From NCBI GenBank assembly GCA_019751945.1, contig JAIEMT010000033.1:1-50585 (forward strand): a stretch of 50,585 nt of DNA, read 5' to 3'. Positions 9,001 through 17,526 of the stretch are shown piece after piece. The stretch is from a bacterium (GTDB taxonomy: Bacteria; Bdellovibrionota; UBA1018). Made by a program: the position numbers and the translations under genes. The notes beneath the pieces are model-generated. The model made no database searches, had not been told where the DNA came from, and saw only the letters and a program-made list of their open reading frames with translations. Numbering within the stretch: position 1 is the first letter of the stretch; every line of letters begins with the position of its first letter.

Positions 9001-10826
9001 TTCAAGTGATGGCGCACACTCGTCACCACAATGTTGCGTTTAAACAGCAGCGCCGCACGCATTAAGAATGCTGTCTGATTGTGGAAAATTCCTTCCCACC
9101 ACCGAGCGGTGACAAATTCTGGAATCAGAATCGTGATCACGTGTTTGGGATGGTGACTGCGAATTTCATCGATCCGATTTAAAATGGGAGAAAGAACAGA
9201 GCGGTAGGGAGAGCTCAGGACCTCTAGCGGAATACCCCTGCCCCACTGGCTCCACTCCCGCTGCAGCCTTTCGGTACAATCGGCATCGAGCTCCACATAA
9301 ACAGCGCGAACATCTTTTGCGATGGACTGAGCATAGCGAAGAGCGTCCACCACACCTCGGTGCAATCCCGAAATGGGGAGAATCACCGTATGGGCAATCT
9401 GGTCTCGGTACTCTTCGGGCTTGTGCCCCGAAAGCGAGAGCTGCTTACCCACTTTGAGATAGTGACCCTTCACACCCAAAAACATCCAGATGAAGAGCGG
9501 AATAACGAGAGTGATGATCCACGCCCCGTGCGCAAACTTTGTGACAACGAAAACAAACGTCACGATTCCGGTGAGAATTCCACCGAAGAGATTCAGCGCA
9601 GCCTTCCCACCCCAACCTTGCTTACGCTCTTTGAGCCAATGCTTCACCATTCCCAGCTGCGAAAGCGTGAACGAAAGAAAGACCCCGACGGCATAAAGCG
9701 GAATCAAGGCGTGAGTGCTGGCATGAAAAAGGAGAATGAGCAGCCCCGACAGAATGCCCAGAATGATCACGCCATTTGAAAACACCAGCCGATCGCCCAC
9801 CGACGTCAACTGCCTCGGTAAGTAGCGGTCTCGCGCTAAAATAGAAGTGAGTCGGGGAAAATCGGCGTAAGCAGTATTCGCGGCAAGAACTAAAATTCCC
9901 ATGGTTGAGAACTGGATAAAGTAATAGGGAACAGTAGTTCCAAAGATCGAACGAGCCAGCTGTGAAATCACAGTCTCATCCGCTGAAGGCACAATGCCGT
10001 GATAGTGCGCAAAATAAGTGATTCCAAAAAACATGACCGCTAGGAGACAGACCATCACAATCAAAGTCACCGAAGCATTTCGAGATTCCGGTTTCCTAAA
10101 AAGCGGAATACCATTGCTGACCGCTTCGACTCCCGTCAAAGCAGTGCAGCCCGAAGAAAAGGCCCGGAGAATAAGAAAAATCGTCAGCGAATGCTGAACC
10201 GGTAGATTCGGGGGCGATACATGGGTGAAAGATCCCACCTTCATTTCCCACGCACCCACCACTAATAAAATCAGCACACTCACAATGAAGGCATAAGTCG
10301 GAATTGCAAAAACAGTGGAAGATTCTCGAATGCCTCGCAGGTTCATCAAAGTCAGAATGAGAATCGCAACCAAGCACAGCGCCACGCTATGCGACTGAAG
10401 GCTCGGGAAAGCAGAGGTCAGCGCGGCAATCCCGGCGGCCACACTCACTGAAACCGTAAGAATGTAGTCCGTCAGCAACGCTGCCGCGGCAGTCAGTCCG
10501 GCTGGAACGCCCAGGTTTTCATGGGCAACAATGTAAGCGCCGCCGCCGCTCGGATATTCATAAATAGTCTGGCGATAAGAAAGCACCACCACAAAGAGAA
10601 GACCAATGATGGTGAGGGCAATGGGAATAGAAAGATAAAGCGACGCCGTTCCGGCAAGCACGAGTACCATGAGAATTTCTTCGGTCGCGTACGCAACAGA
10701 GGAAAGCGGATCGGAAGAAAAAGTGGCGAGCGCCTTCTTTTTCGACAAGCGTTGATGTTGTGCTTCCGATGTGGCCATCGGAGCGCCCACGAAAATACGT
10801 TTGAGAGACGACAAGACTGTGCCCAC
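8997..10826 (-). CDS. kimA: KimA-like potassium transporter (APC/KUP superfamily)
   Basis: A multi-spanning permease of about 609 residues, strongly resembling KimA (YdaO) of Bacillus subtilis, a high-affinity K+/H+ symporter. Matching segments are the N-terminal LSSLKRIFVGAPM, then FSSDPLSSVAYATEEIL, LSYRQTIYEYPSGGGAYIV, and LLTDYILTVSVSVAAG. About 12 membrane helices precede a cytoplasmic C-terminal domain that in KimA binds c-di-AMP. The start chosen is GTG 10826, because AGGAGG (10833-10838) lies six bases upstream, KimA proteins begin at this point, and the longer frame to 10880 would run back to the edge of the riboswitch. The riboswitch upstream belongs to the class that controls K+ uptake genes, so sequence and context agree. 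Confidence 0.9.
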   Translation of the reverse strand: MGTVLSSLKRIFVGAPMATSEAQHQRLSKKKALATFSSDPLSSVAYATEEILMVLVLAGTASLYLSIPIALTIIGLLFVVVLSYRQTIYEYPSGGGAYIVAHENLGVPAGLTAAAALLTDYILTVSVSVAAGIAALTSAFPSLQSHSVALCLVAILILTLMNLRGIRESSTVFAIPTYAFIVSVLILLVVGAWEMKVGSFTHVSPPNLPVQHSLTIFLILRAFSSGCTALTGVEAVSNGIPLFRKPESRNASVTLIVMVCLLAVMFFGITYFAHYHGIVPSADETVISQLARSIFGTTVPYYFIQFSTMGILVLAANTAYADFPRLTSILARDRYLPRQLTSVGDRLVFSNGVIILGILSGLLILLFHASTHALIPLYAVGVFLSFTLSQLGMVKHWLKERKQGWGGKAALNLFGGILTGIVTFVFVVTKFAHGAWIITLVIPLFIWMFLGVKGHYLKVGKQLSLSGHKPEEYRDQIAHTVILPISGLHRGVVDALRYAQSIAKDVRAVYVELDADCTERLQREWSQWGRGIPLEVLSSPYRSVLSPILNRIDEIRSHHPKHVITILIPEFVTARWWEGIFHNQTAFLMRAALLFKRNIVVTSVRHHLN

Positions 10827-10832
10827 GTCATA

Positions 10833-10838
10833 CCTCCT
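10833..10838 (-). promoter_or_regulatory. Ribosome binding site that fixes the kimA start
   Basis: AGGAGG on the minus strand sits six bases before GTG 10826. It is the only strong Shine-Dalgarno sequence near this gene. The conserved riboswitch segment CTAACCTCG could pair with GAGGT here, a possible way to hide the site when ligand is bound or absent; this is inference. Confidence 0.75.
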
Positions 10839-10883
10839 AAGCAATTTGTTCTGAGGAAATACCGTGGGCGAAATGCCCATAGA

Positions 10884-11010
10884 CGTTCCCCTTCAACGCT
10901 GACGAGGTTAGCTGACGGGCTCGGACTGAAAGAGTTGTCCTACATTCTTGCGAACGATACGCCCCGGAAAAATTGGGTCCCCCGCTTCCTTTCGGAACTA
11001 AGCGATTCTG
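10884..11010 (-). promoter_or_regulatory. Cyclic di-AMP riboswitch (ydaO/yuaA class)
   Basis: Read on the minus strand, the leader of kimA carries the conserved blocks of the ydaO aptamer in order: GCTTAGTTCCGAAAGGAA, then GCGGGGGACCC-AATTTTT-CCGGGGCG, a variable hairpin, GTAGGACAACTCTTTCAGTCC, CCCGTCAGCTAACCTCG and finally GCGTTGAAGGGGAACG. These match the known pattern (CCGAAAGG, GGAACC, TTTTTGGGG, CGACAGCTAACTCCG, GGCA-TGAAGGAGG). ydaO RNAs bind c-di-AMP and generally turn off K+ importers. A small hairpin (TGGGC-N5-GCCCA) follows, without a U-run, so control is more likely at translation than by an intrinsic terminator. Confidence 0.88.
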
Positions 11011-11046
11011 ATACCTACACTACGCCTAAATTTTTGATTTGAAAAG

Positions 11047-11129
11047 TGGTGCTCCGGCCGAGACTCGAACTCGGATGCTTTCGCGTACGACCCTGAATCG
11101 TATGTGTCTACCAATTCCACCACCGGAGC
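11047..11129 (-). tRNA. tRNA-Leu (anticodon CAG)
   Basis: A full cloverleaf reads on the minus strand from 11129 to 11047. The acceptor stem is GCTCCGG/CCGGAGC, the anticodon arm TACGA-TTCAGGG-TCGTA has CAG at positions 34-36, the T arm is CCGAG-TTCGAGT-CTCGG, and there is a longer variable arm as expected for a class II tRNA. The CCA end is encoded. It lies 36 bases upstream of the c-di-AMP riboswitch on the same strand. Confidence 0.96.
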
Positions 11130-11149
11130 GTGTGTATAAAGGAAGGGGA

Positions 11150-11178
11150 TTTTTAGCATCTCTCTCTGCACAGGTAAA
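11150..11178 (-). promoter_or_regulatory. Candidate promoter for tRNA-Leu (and possibly kimA)
   Basis: On the minus strand TTTACC (11178-11173) and TAAAAA (11155-11150) are spaced by 17 bases, ending about 20 bases before the tRNA 5' end. Each box matches four of six consensus bases. No good promoter was seen in the 36-base gap between the tRNA and the riboswitch, so this one may drive both. Confidence 0.45.
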
Positions 11179-11403
11179 GCGCACTGAAGACCGCTTAATC
11201 CTTAGACAGTTTTCAAAGAATTGAACGACCTTTCACAGACTTACGTCGACCCACACCCAGCAACCAGTTGAAATTATAGATCATTTTATAGCGCAATCCC
11301 TCACACCTTTTGGCACGGCACCTGAATAGTACATCTCGAGAGCAGTGTGCGCGCCCGTTGAGAAAAGGCCGCACGAACAGATGTGTTGTGAGGAAGTAGA
11401 TGT

Positions 11404-12078
11404 ATGAAAAGTTTTAAATCCTTTGTTGCCGTCCTGGCAGCGACCTTTATCACCGTCAGCTTAACCCATTGCGGAAAGACCAACGTCGATACGATTGGAA
11501 CCATCCCGGGCTTACCGAGCTGCGGTTTCGGAAACTATCCGGTTGGACAGCAATGTACTCCCGGCTTCACTTTCAAAGACGCCTGCTACAACTACGGTGG
11601 AAATGTAACCACTGTGAACGGCACTGAAGTTTGCCGCACGATCATTCAAGTTTCAAACGGCTACTTTTATGGAAGCGCCGGCTTTCCAGTTTTGAACCCC
11701 TCGAACCCCGTGGGACCCTACTCGGTGAACACGAATTTCATCGTCATGCCCGGCGATCGCTTGCAGATTTCTGCGAACGGCGGTTGGGGACAAGACGGTA
11801 TGTGGGATCTTCAATGTGACGAAACCCGTGTCGACGGTCTGCGCGGCAACACCGTGAGCTACAACGAAGGCATGATTGAAGGCCTCGTCGGCAGCGATGG
11901 CGCCGAAGTTTTCCCGATCGGCTTCTCGGTCAATAGAAATATCAAGTACCGTGGCTACTTTCGCTTCGGAATCAATACTCTTCTCCAAAACACGGATGAG
12001 TGCTCGAAAATCGAAATCAACTCGATTCTCGTGATTCGCTGCAACGATGCCTCCGGTAATACTTACACTTGCAGTTAA
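11404..12078 (+). CDS. Putative lipoprotein with beta-sandwich-like C-terminal half
   Basis: A 224-residue exported protein. The signal sequence ends in VSLTHCGK; Cys23 would be lipidated, although His before the Cys is unusual for a lipobox. Short Cys/Gly-rich stretches follow (SCGFGNYPVGQQC, ACYNYGG). The C-terminal half (MPGDRLQISANGGWG through SILVIRC) has the look of a LecA-type galactose-binding sandwich, in which a GDxLxIxAxGxW strand is typical. GAGGAAG precedes the ATG at a suitable distance. The gene is followed at 21 bases by the RNase R gene. The function is not known; carbohydrate binding is a guess from fold style. Confidence 0.8.
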   Translation: MKSFKSFVAVLAATFITVSLTHCGKTNVDTIGTIPGLPSCGFGNYPVGQQCTPGFTFKDACYNYGGNVTTVNGTEVCRTIIQVSNGYFYGSAGFPVLNPSNPVGPYSVNTNFIVMPGDRLQISANGGWGQDGMWDLQCDETRVDGLRGNTVSYNEGMIEGLVGSDGAEVFPIGFSVNRNIKYRGYFRFGINTLLQNTDECSKIEINSILVIRCNDASGNTYTCS

Positions 12079-12099
12079 TTTCGGCTACATTAGCTAGGA

Positions 12100-14364
12100 T
12101 TGGCTAAGAAAAACCGAAGTTCACATCAAAAGCAGAAGCACTCTAAACGCAAAGGCAAACCCTCGCACAAGGGCGACCACCATGGTGGGAGCTTTGGTGG
12201 AGGCGGCAGCGGCACCCCTCGGGGTGGCGGCGGAGGCGGTGGATTCAGCTTCAAAGACCGAAGTGGCAAAACACACGGTCGACGAGCGCACCCCGATCGC
12301 CAAGAACGCTCTCAGCCAGAATCTCGAAATCAGTTTCGCCCCCGACCTTTTGACAAAGCCTCAGGCAGAGGTGGACCCCGAGAAAATTTCCGACCCGATG
12401 GCGGAGGCGCCGGTGGCTTAAAGCGCGTCGTTGCTACGGTCGACAAAAACCGCAAAGGTTTTGCTTTTCTCAACAGCCCCCAGAATACGGGCAAAGATCT
12501 CTTCGTTCCACCTCGCGATGCCGAATCTCTTTTTCACGGCGATCGCGTGGAAGTCCTTTTTCATCCGAACTCGGGACAGATTTACAACATCAAGCTGGTC
12601 GAACACGGGTTTGAAACGATGGTCGGCCGATTTGAACTCTTGCCTTATGGCGGAGCTCGAACGGGGATTGTTGTTTACGAAAAGAAAAATACTCGCGAAG
12701 AAATTTACATCCCCGAAGCCCCCAAAGAGGTTAAAGATAAAGACTGGGTCAAGATTCGGTTGCAGTTCCAGGAAAAAGGGCAGCACAAAGTCACGGGAGA
12801 AGTCGTCAAAGTCTACGGCCAGGAACTCCCTGCAAGTGCAGACGTGGAATGGGTGGCGAGCGAGTATCGCTTAGTGGAAGAACATTCTCCCGAATCCATT
12901 GCTCAAGCAGAAGCGTTTGAGTTGGATTTGGATCTTCAAAACCGCAAAGACTTGCGCAACATTCCTTTTATTACCATCGACGGCATCACGGCGCGGGATT
13001 TCGACGACGCCATTTACGTAGAACGCACCGGAAACGGCTGGGTGCTTTGGGTGGCCATCGCCGACGTGAGCTTCTACGTCACCAAGGATTCTGCCATCGA
13101 CAAGGGCGCTTTTTCACGCGGCACGAGCGTTTATTTTCCTGAGCGCGCATTTCACATGTTGCCCCGTGCGCTTTCAGAAAATCTCTGCAGCTTGCGTCCG
13201 AACGAACCGCGGTTAGCGATGGTTGCAAAGATGACCATGGATGGAAGCGGCAATCGAAAAGAAACCGAGATCATGAACGCGGTAATTCTAAGCCGCCGCC
13301 GCGCCACTTATGAAGAGATTCAACAAGAGCGGGATCAGAATCTTAAAAATCCGAAGTGGGAATATGCGCCTCACTATGAACTGTATGAGCAGCTTCGCCG
13401 AATCAAACGCGAACGGGGTTCGATTGATTTCGACCTGCCCGAGCCAGTGATCTTAGTGGATGACCAAGGAAATCCAACCGAGATTGTGAACCGGGACCGA
13501 TTGGACTCGCATCGCCTGATCGAAGAATTCATGATTGCGGCGAACGAAGCATCCACCGAATGGATTTTGGAAAAAGGCTGGCCCTTTATTTTCCGCGTTC
13601 ACGAAGAACCGTCGCATGATTCTCTGCTCACCTATCAAAAGTTGGCAGCGAGCTTCGGCGCGAACTTTCCCATTCGCGAAGGCGATATGAGCCGAATTAT
13701 TTCGAAATACGTACGGGACATCGATAAGCACCCGGCAAAAGATGTCTTGAACATGGCACTGCTTCGATCAATGAAGCAAGCCATCTACACAGCCACGCAC
13801 GGAATTCACTTCGGCTTAGCTTCGGAGGCGTACACGCACTTTACGAGCCCGATTCGTCGCTATCCGGACCTCCTCGTTCACCGCATGTTAAAGCTGGCGC
13901 TGATTCATAAGACTCCGCGCAACGCTGAACAGCTTGAGCAGGACTTGCAGAAGGCTGCAGACCACTGCAGTTATCGGGAGCGCTTAGCCGCAGATGCTGA
14001 ACGAGAGTCTCGCAGAATCAAGCAAGTGCGCTACATGACCCGTCACTTAGGTGACGAATTCGAGGGCAAGATCAACGGTATGAACAAGAATGGTTTCTTC
14101 GTTCAACTCGATGAGCCCTACGTGGACGGAATGGTGCCCAAGGATTCACTCACAGATGATTTCTACGAGTTTAACGAAGACAAGATGCTTTTCTACGGCA
14201 AGCGCAAGAAGCGGGTGTATAAGGTGGGCGATCGCGTTCGAATCCAAGTAGTTCGAGCCGATCTACTCGAGCGACGTATCGACTTCAGTTTGACAGAGCA
14301 TCTGACGCCCTCTCCCCTGTCGGCTGGGAAAAAGGGGAAGGCTGGGAAAAAGTTGCCGCGTTGA
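12100..14364 (+). CDS. rnr: Ribonuclease R
   Basis: A 3'-5' exoribonuclease of the RNase II/R family, 754 residues. The first 105 residues are a low-complexity basic and Gly-rich tail (Lys/His at first, then runs of GGGG, then Arg/Pro). Two cold-shock domains follow (about 106-245), the RNB catalytic domain (about 282-620) with DGITARDFDDA holding the metal-binding aspartates, the conserved AYTHFTSPIRRYPDLLVHR, and a C-terminal S1 domain (about 650-735). A basic tail at the C-terminus is normal for RNase R. The start is TTG 12100: an in-frame TAG lies at 12091 and no ATG, GTG or TTG occurs again before the first cold-shock domain. Its ribosome binding site is poor (AGGA directly adjacent). 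Confidence 0.95.
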   Translation: MAKKNRSSHQKQKHSKRKGKPSHKGDHHGGSFGGGGSGTPRGGGGGGGFSFKDRSGKTHGRRAHPDRQERSQPESRNQFRPRPFDKASGRGGPRENFRPDGGGAGGLKRVVATVDKNRKGFAFLNSPQNTGKDLFVPPRDAESLFHGDRVEVLFHPNSGQIYNIKLVEHGFETMVGRFELLPYGGARTGIVVYEKKNTREEIYIPEAPKEVKDKDWVKIRLQFQEKGQHKVTGEVVKVYGQELPASADVEWVASEYRLVEEHSPESIAQAEAFELDLDLQNRKDLRNIPFITIDGITARDFDDAIYVERTGNGWVLWVAIADVSFYVTKDSAIDKGAFSRGTSVYFPERAFHMLPRALSENLCSLRPNEPRLAMVAKMTMDGSGNRKETEIMNAVILSRRRATYEEIQQERDQNLKNPKWEYAPHYELYEQLRRIKRERGSIDFDLPEPVILVDDQGNPTEIVNRDRLDSHRLIEEFMIAANEASTEWILEKGWPFIFRVHEEPSHDSLLTYQKLAASFGANFPIREGDMSRIISKYVRDIDKHPAKDVLNMALLRSMKQAIYTATHGIHFGLASEAYTHFTSPIRRYPDLLVHRMLKLALIHKTPRNAEQLEQDLQKAADHCSYRERLAADAERESRRIKQVRYMTRHLGDEFEGKINGMNKNGFFVQLDEPYVDGMVPKDSLTDDFYEFNEDKMLFYGKRKKRVYKVGDRVRIQVVRADLLERRIDFSLTEHLTPSPLSAGKKGKAGKKLPR

Positions 14365-14397
14365 TCGCCCGCGTAAACCCTGAGATCCTAAAATAAT

Positions 14398-16071
14398 ATG
14401 AAGTGGATTCGAACTGGCCTTCAATTAGGCCAGGCGGTTAAGAACGTCCAACGTTTACGCCAGATTCTCGGCGTGCTTGCCAAGCACGGGTTCGGGGATT
14501 TGATCGACCGCATGGATCTCGGAAAGTACGTCCCCACCAAACTCATTCAACTCACTCATCCCGAGCCGGATCTCAGCACGCCCGTACGACTGCGTTTGGT
14601 AATGGAAGAGCTAGGTCCGACATTTGTAAAACTGGGTCAGCTCCTTTCCACTCGGCAGGATTTGCTACCAGAATCCTTCATCGATGAGTTTGTAAAGTTA
14701 CAAGACAATGTCCCCCCGATTCCTTTCGCCGCGGTGAAAACTGCGATTGAAACGGAATTGAAAGGGAAATTAGAAGATCTTTACGCCGATTTTAATCCAG
14801 CCCCCATCGGTGCAGCCAGCATCGCCCAGGTGCACGAAGCGACTTTGAAAACTGGGGAAAAAGTCGTCGTCAAAGTTCAGCGCCCGGGCATTGATAAAAC
14901 GATCGACACGGATATTTCGTTACTCGCTTTCTTGGCAGGGCTACTTGAAAAGTACGTTCCTGAAACGCAGATCATCAGCCCCAAGATCATCATCGATGAA
15001 TTCTTTCGAACGCTCACGTTCGAGTTGGATTTCTTGGTCGAAGCCAACAACATTGTTCAAATCCAGAAGAACATGGAGTCGATCCCCGAGATCGTCATTC
15101 CCAAAGTTTATAAACAAGTTTCGAGTCGGCGCGTTCTGACCTTAGAAAAAATCGAAGGCGTTCGGGTTAATGATCTCAAGGCCATTGAGGCCGCAGGAAT
15201 TGATCGACGAAAGATAGTAGAAATCGGCGCGCGCGGATTCTTCAAGTCCGTGATGATCGATGGCTTGTTTCACGGCGATCTCCACGGCGGAAATCTTTTC
15301 GTGATGTCGGGCAACCGCCTGGGCATTATCGACTTCGGGATTGTCGGGCGCTTGTCCGAGAAATCTCGCGGGCAGCTCACCAGTATGTTGATGTCGCTCC
15401 TCTCAAATGACTTCGACAATCTCTGTTACCAATACGCCGAGCTCGGCTCTTCCGGACCTGGAATTGACTTCGAAGGCTTTCAGCGAGAAGTGCGAAACAC
15501 CCTGGCTCCGTACATGGGCCTCACGCTCGAAGATGTGAACACCGGCAAGGTGCTCATCGCCGCCACAAAGATAGCGGCCAAATATAACATTAAGGTTCCG
15601 GGCGATTGGATGCTGGTCTTCAAAGCCATCGTCACCGTTGAAGGAATGGGCCGCACGCTCGATCCGAACTTTGATTTGATGAGCGTAGGCCGCGATCTAG
15701 TGAAGGACCTGATTCAAAACCAATATTCCTGGCCCAAGATTTCGCGCGACCTGATTTGGGTGGCCAAGGATATGGCGGAGCTCCTGCAAATGCTCCCCCG
15801 TCAGATCCGCTGGATGTTCAAGAAGTTCAATAGCAATGACTTCGCCGTGGAGATTCGCTCTCCCGACCTACAAGATCTTCGGAAGCAAGTCGATTCCACC
15901 GGCCGCCGCATCGGCAACAGCGTCTTAATCGCCGGCCTCTTCGTCGCCGCCAGCTTAGCCATCAACCAAACCACCGACCGCAAGATCTGGGACCTCCCGG
16001 TTTTGAGCGTGATCTACGTGACGATCGGATTCTTGCTACTGCTCCGGCTTTTCTTTTCCAGAAAATACTAA
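14398..16071 (+). CDS. ubiB: AarF/ABC1/UbiB family atypical kinase
   Basis: A 557-residue member of the UbiB family, atypical protein-kinase-like ATPases needed for ubiquinone or related lipid metabolism. The signature KLGQ (residues 78-81) is present, then the alanine-rich nucleotide loop PIGAASIAQVH (136-146), Lys159 in VVVKVQRPG, the catalytic-loop region HGDLHGGNLF (about 290-300) and IDFG (about 310). Two hydrophobic helices near the C-terminus (NSVLIAGLFVAASLA and VLSVIYVTIGFLLLLRLF) would anchor it in the membrane, as in E. coli UbiB. It follows the RNase R gene by 33 bases. Other ubiquinone genes are not in the window, so the role is taken from the family. Confidence 0.9.
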   Translation: MKWIRTGLQLGQAVKNVQRLRQILGVLAKHGFGDLIDRMDLGKYVPTKLIQLTHPEPDLSTPVRLRLVMEELGPTFVKLGQLLSTRQDLLPESFIDEFVKLQDNVPPIPFAAVKTAIETELKGKLEDLYADFNPAPIGAASIAQVHEATLKTGEKVVVKVQRPGIDKTIDTDISLLAFLAGLLEKYVPETQIISPKIIIDEFFRTLTFELDFLVEANNIVQIQKNMESIPEIVIPKVYKQVSSRRVLTLEKIEGVRVNDLKAIEAAGIDRRKIVEIGARGFFKSVMIDGLFHGDLHGGNLFVMSGNRLGIIDFGIVGRLSEKSRGQLTSMLMSLLSNDFDNLCYQYAELGSSGPGIDFEGFQREVRNTLAPYMGLTLEDVNTGKVLIAATKIAAKYNIKVPGDWMLVFKAIVTVEGMGRTLDPNFDLMSVGRDLVKDLIQNQYSWPKISRDLIWVAKDMAELLQMLPRQIRWMFKKFNSNDFAVEIRSPDLQDLRKQVDSTGRRIGNSVLIAGLFVAASLAINQTTDRKIWDLPVLSVIYVTIGFLLLLRLFFSRKY

Positions 16072-16214
16072 ATCTTTTCGTAGGCCTTCATCTCTTTTTC
16101 ACGGCGAGAGACCTTCCAACGAAGTTCGTAAGGCTCCAAATTTGAGTGCCCCAGGAAAAGCCAAGCGATAGAGCGTTTCCTTTTTTCCGAGAGCCTTTTA
16201 AAATTCAATGGCAC
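16068..16214 (-). CDS. Possible 48-residue basic protein convergent with ubiB
   Basis: A reading frame on the minus strand stays open from about 16265 to a TAG at 16070-16068. From GTG 16214 it encodes 48 residues with very many Lys and Arg, including KRLSEKRKRSIAWLFLGHS and a charged helical end. Its stop overlaps the ubiB stop by CTAA, exactly the arrangement seen at six other convergent pairs here, which is the main argument that it is real. Against it: no ribosome binding site is visible and the length is short. A signal-peptide-like peptide (MKTFYFLSVALLALN) begins at ATG 16264 in another frame, so this could also be a frame-shifted remnant of a small exported protein. Confidence 0.33.
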   Translation of the reverse strand: MPLNFKRLSEKRKRSIAWLFLGHSNLEPYELRWKVSRREKEMKAYEKI

Positions 16215-16425
16215 TTTGGGTTTAAAGCCAAAAGCGCAACCGACAAGAAATAGAATGTCTTCATGAGGTCAGTGATACCGCTTCCTTTACCTCGGAGTCA
16301 ATCGATGGGACTTCTGAAGAGGTTAGTAAAGAAACGTCCCCACTTTGGACTCCTAAGTTTCTTTGCGTGTTTACAAGCCGACCCCTGGGATTTAACGAAA
16401 GCCCCACTCAAGGGGACTCGAGATC
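16215..16425. other. Rest of the gap between ubiB and an exported-protein gene
   Basis: Apart from the possible minus-strand frame described separately, no tRNA, clear terminator or repeat was seen here. Short frames on the plus strand run into the next gene out of phase and are not credible. AAGGGG at the right edge is the ribosome binding site of the gene at 16426. Confidence 0.5.
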
Positions 16426-16887
16426 ATGAAATACTTACTTTTGGTTTTAGTAGCAGTGTCGGCAAACAGCGCTTTTTCAGCAGACCTGGTCTGCAACTCG
16501 AGAAAGGCTAATTTCGGGCCAAAAGTCTATATCACTGCAAAAGCAAAAGACGACTACAAGGAAGGTAAAGAAGAAATCAACACCCTTCGGGATTTCGCTG
16601 TTACTGCGGGCGTTGCTACTGATCTCTTACCGGTGCTTAAAAAGGATGACTCCTACAGCCCCAATAAAAACAAAAATCGAAATCGCTTCAATGTCGACAT
16701 CAATGCTACTGACAATGACTTCGACGGAATCATGCACGGCCTGATTCTTCCAAAGTTTTTAACCAAAGATGACATCACCAAGAAGAAAGATAAAGTCATC
16801 ACCTTCAATGCCACCATCATTTCTAGCACCGACAGCTACCACGACGGCATCAACAGCTACTTCTTCATTTCCTGCACTTTGGAATAG
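16426..16887 (+). CDS. Small exported protein
   Basis: A 153-residue protein with a signal peptide (MKYLLLVLVAVSANSAFS, cut before ADLVC). The mature part has one Cys near each end (LVCNS and ISCTLE), probably a single disulfide closing a beta-rich domain. The middle is rich in Lys, Asp and Asn (KKDDSYSPNKNKNRNRF). No family was recognised. AAGGGG lies upstream of the ATG. It ends four bases before the stop of a convergent exported-protein gene. Confidence 0.8.
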   Translation: MKYLLLVLVAVSANSAFSADLVCNSRKANFGPKVYITAKAKDDYKEGKEEINTLRDFAVTAGVATDLLPVLKKDDSYSPNKNKNRNRFNVDINATDNDFDGIMHGLILPKFLTKDDITKKKDKVITFNATIISSTDSYHDGINSYFFISCTLE

Positions 16888-16891
16888 ACGG

Positions 16892-17449
16892 TTAATTTGG
16901 CAATTGATCGACGTGCAGTCGAAGCACCTTGGTGTTTTTCTTCGCAGCTTGATTGATGTAGCCCGGAACATTTGCAAACTCTAAAACGAGTTTGGTCTTT
17001 TTCAGAGCTTGAACAAATCCAGCACAGCCTGCACCTTTCGCGTCGAAGGCGAGCCAGCTCGTATTGTCACGATAGAGGTGCCCACCCACCCTGGAATCCA
17101 CCGTGCATCCCGAAGGAGCCAAGGGCGAAATCACTTTGTAAGAACCTGCATTTGAGAATGAAAAACCGGCTGCCATCTTCGGGTCAAACTTAGCCCACGC
17201 CAGAGGGTAGTATAATGATGCGGTCTGAGTGGGAGCTCTCCACTGCAAAAGGGGCTTCCTAGAATTCGTCTTTCCAAATTTCACATGCACGTCTTGCTGA
17301 GCAATTTCGACGGGCTTTTGCGGTGCCTGGTAAGGGTGGGTGACCTTCGGGAACTTGGGTGTCGCCTTTGGGGCTGTGGGGGGAGCGGCTGCTAGAGCCA
17401 AAGGGATTCCCAAAACTCCGCCAAGCACCAAGCCAAGAAAGGTTTTCAT
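16892..17449 (-). CDS. Exported protein of unknown function
   Basis: The ATG at 17449 gives a 185-residue protein with a signal peptide (MKTFLGLVLGGVLGIPLALA). A TTG two codons earlier is also possible. A proline-rich linker (PPTAPKATPKFPKVTHPYQAPQ) follows the cleavage site, then a domain with two cysteines (SGCTV and AGCAG) and an aromatic-rich core (LYYPLAWAKF). The linker suggests the domain is held away from a membrane or cell wall. No family was recognised. Confidence 0.75.
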   Translation of the reverse strand: MKTFLGLVLGGVLGIPLALAAAPPTAPKATPKFPKVTHPYQAPQKPVEIAQQDVHVKFGKTNSRKPLLQWRAPTQTASLYYPLAWAKFDPKMAAGFSFSNAGSYKVISPLAPSGCTVDSRVGGHLYRDNTSWLAFDAKGAGCAGFVQALKKTKLVLEFANVPGYINQAAKKNTKVLRLHVDQLPN

Positions 17450-17526
17450 ATCCAAATTGTAAGGCGAGTTTCTTGTAATTACTAGGGTTCTGGCATATCT
17501 AAGTCCCCCTAATAAGGAGCACTGAA

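Noticed and set aside
10521..11042. Plus-strand frame of 173 codons opposite the kimA start
   Set aside because: It runs antisense through the riboswitch and the kimA coding region, has an Arg/Lys-rich composition typical of a shadow frame and no ribosome binding site.
16263..16511. Plus-strand frame of 82 codons before the gene at 16426
   Set aside because: Overlaps the signal-peptide gene out of phase and has no ribosome binding site.
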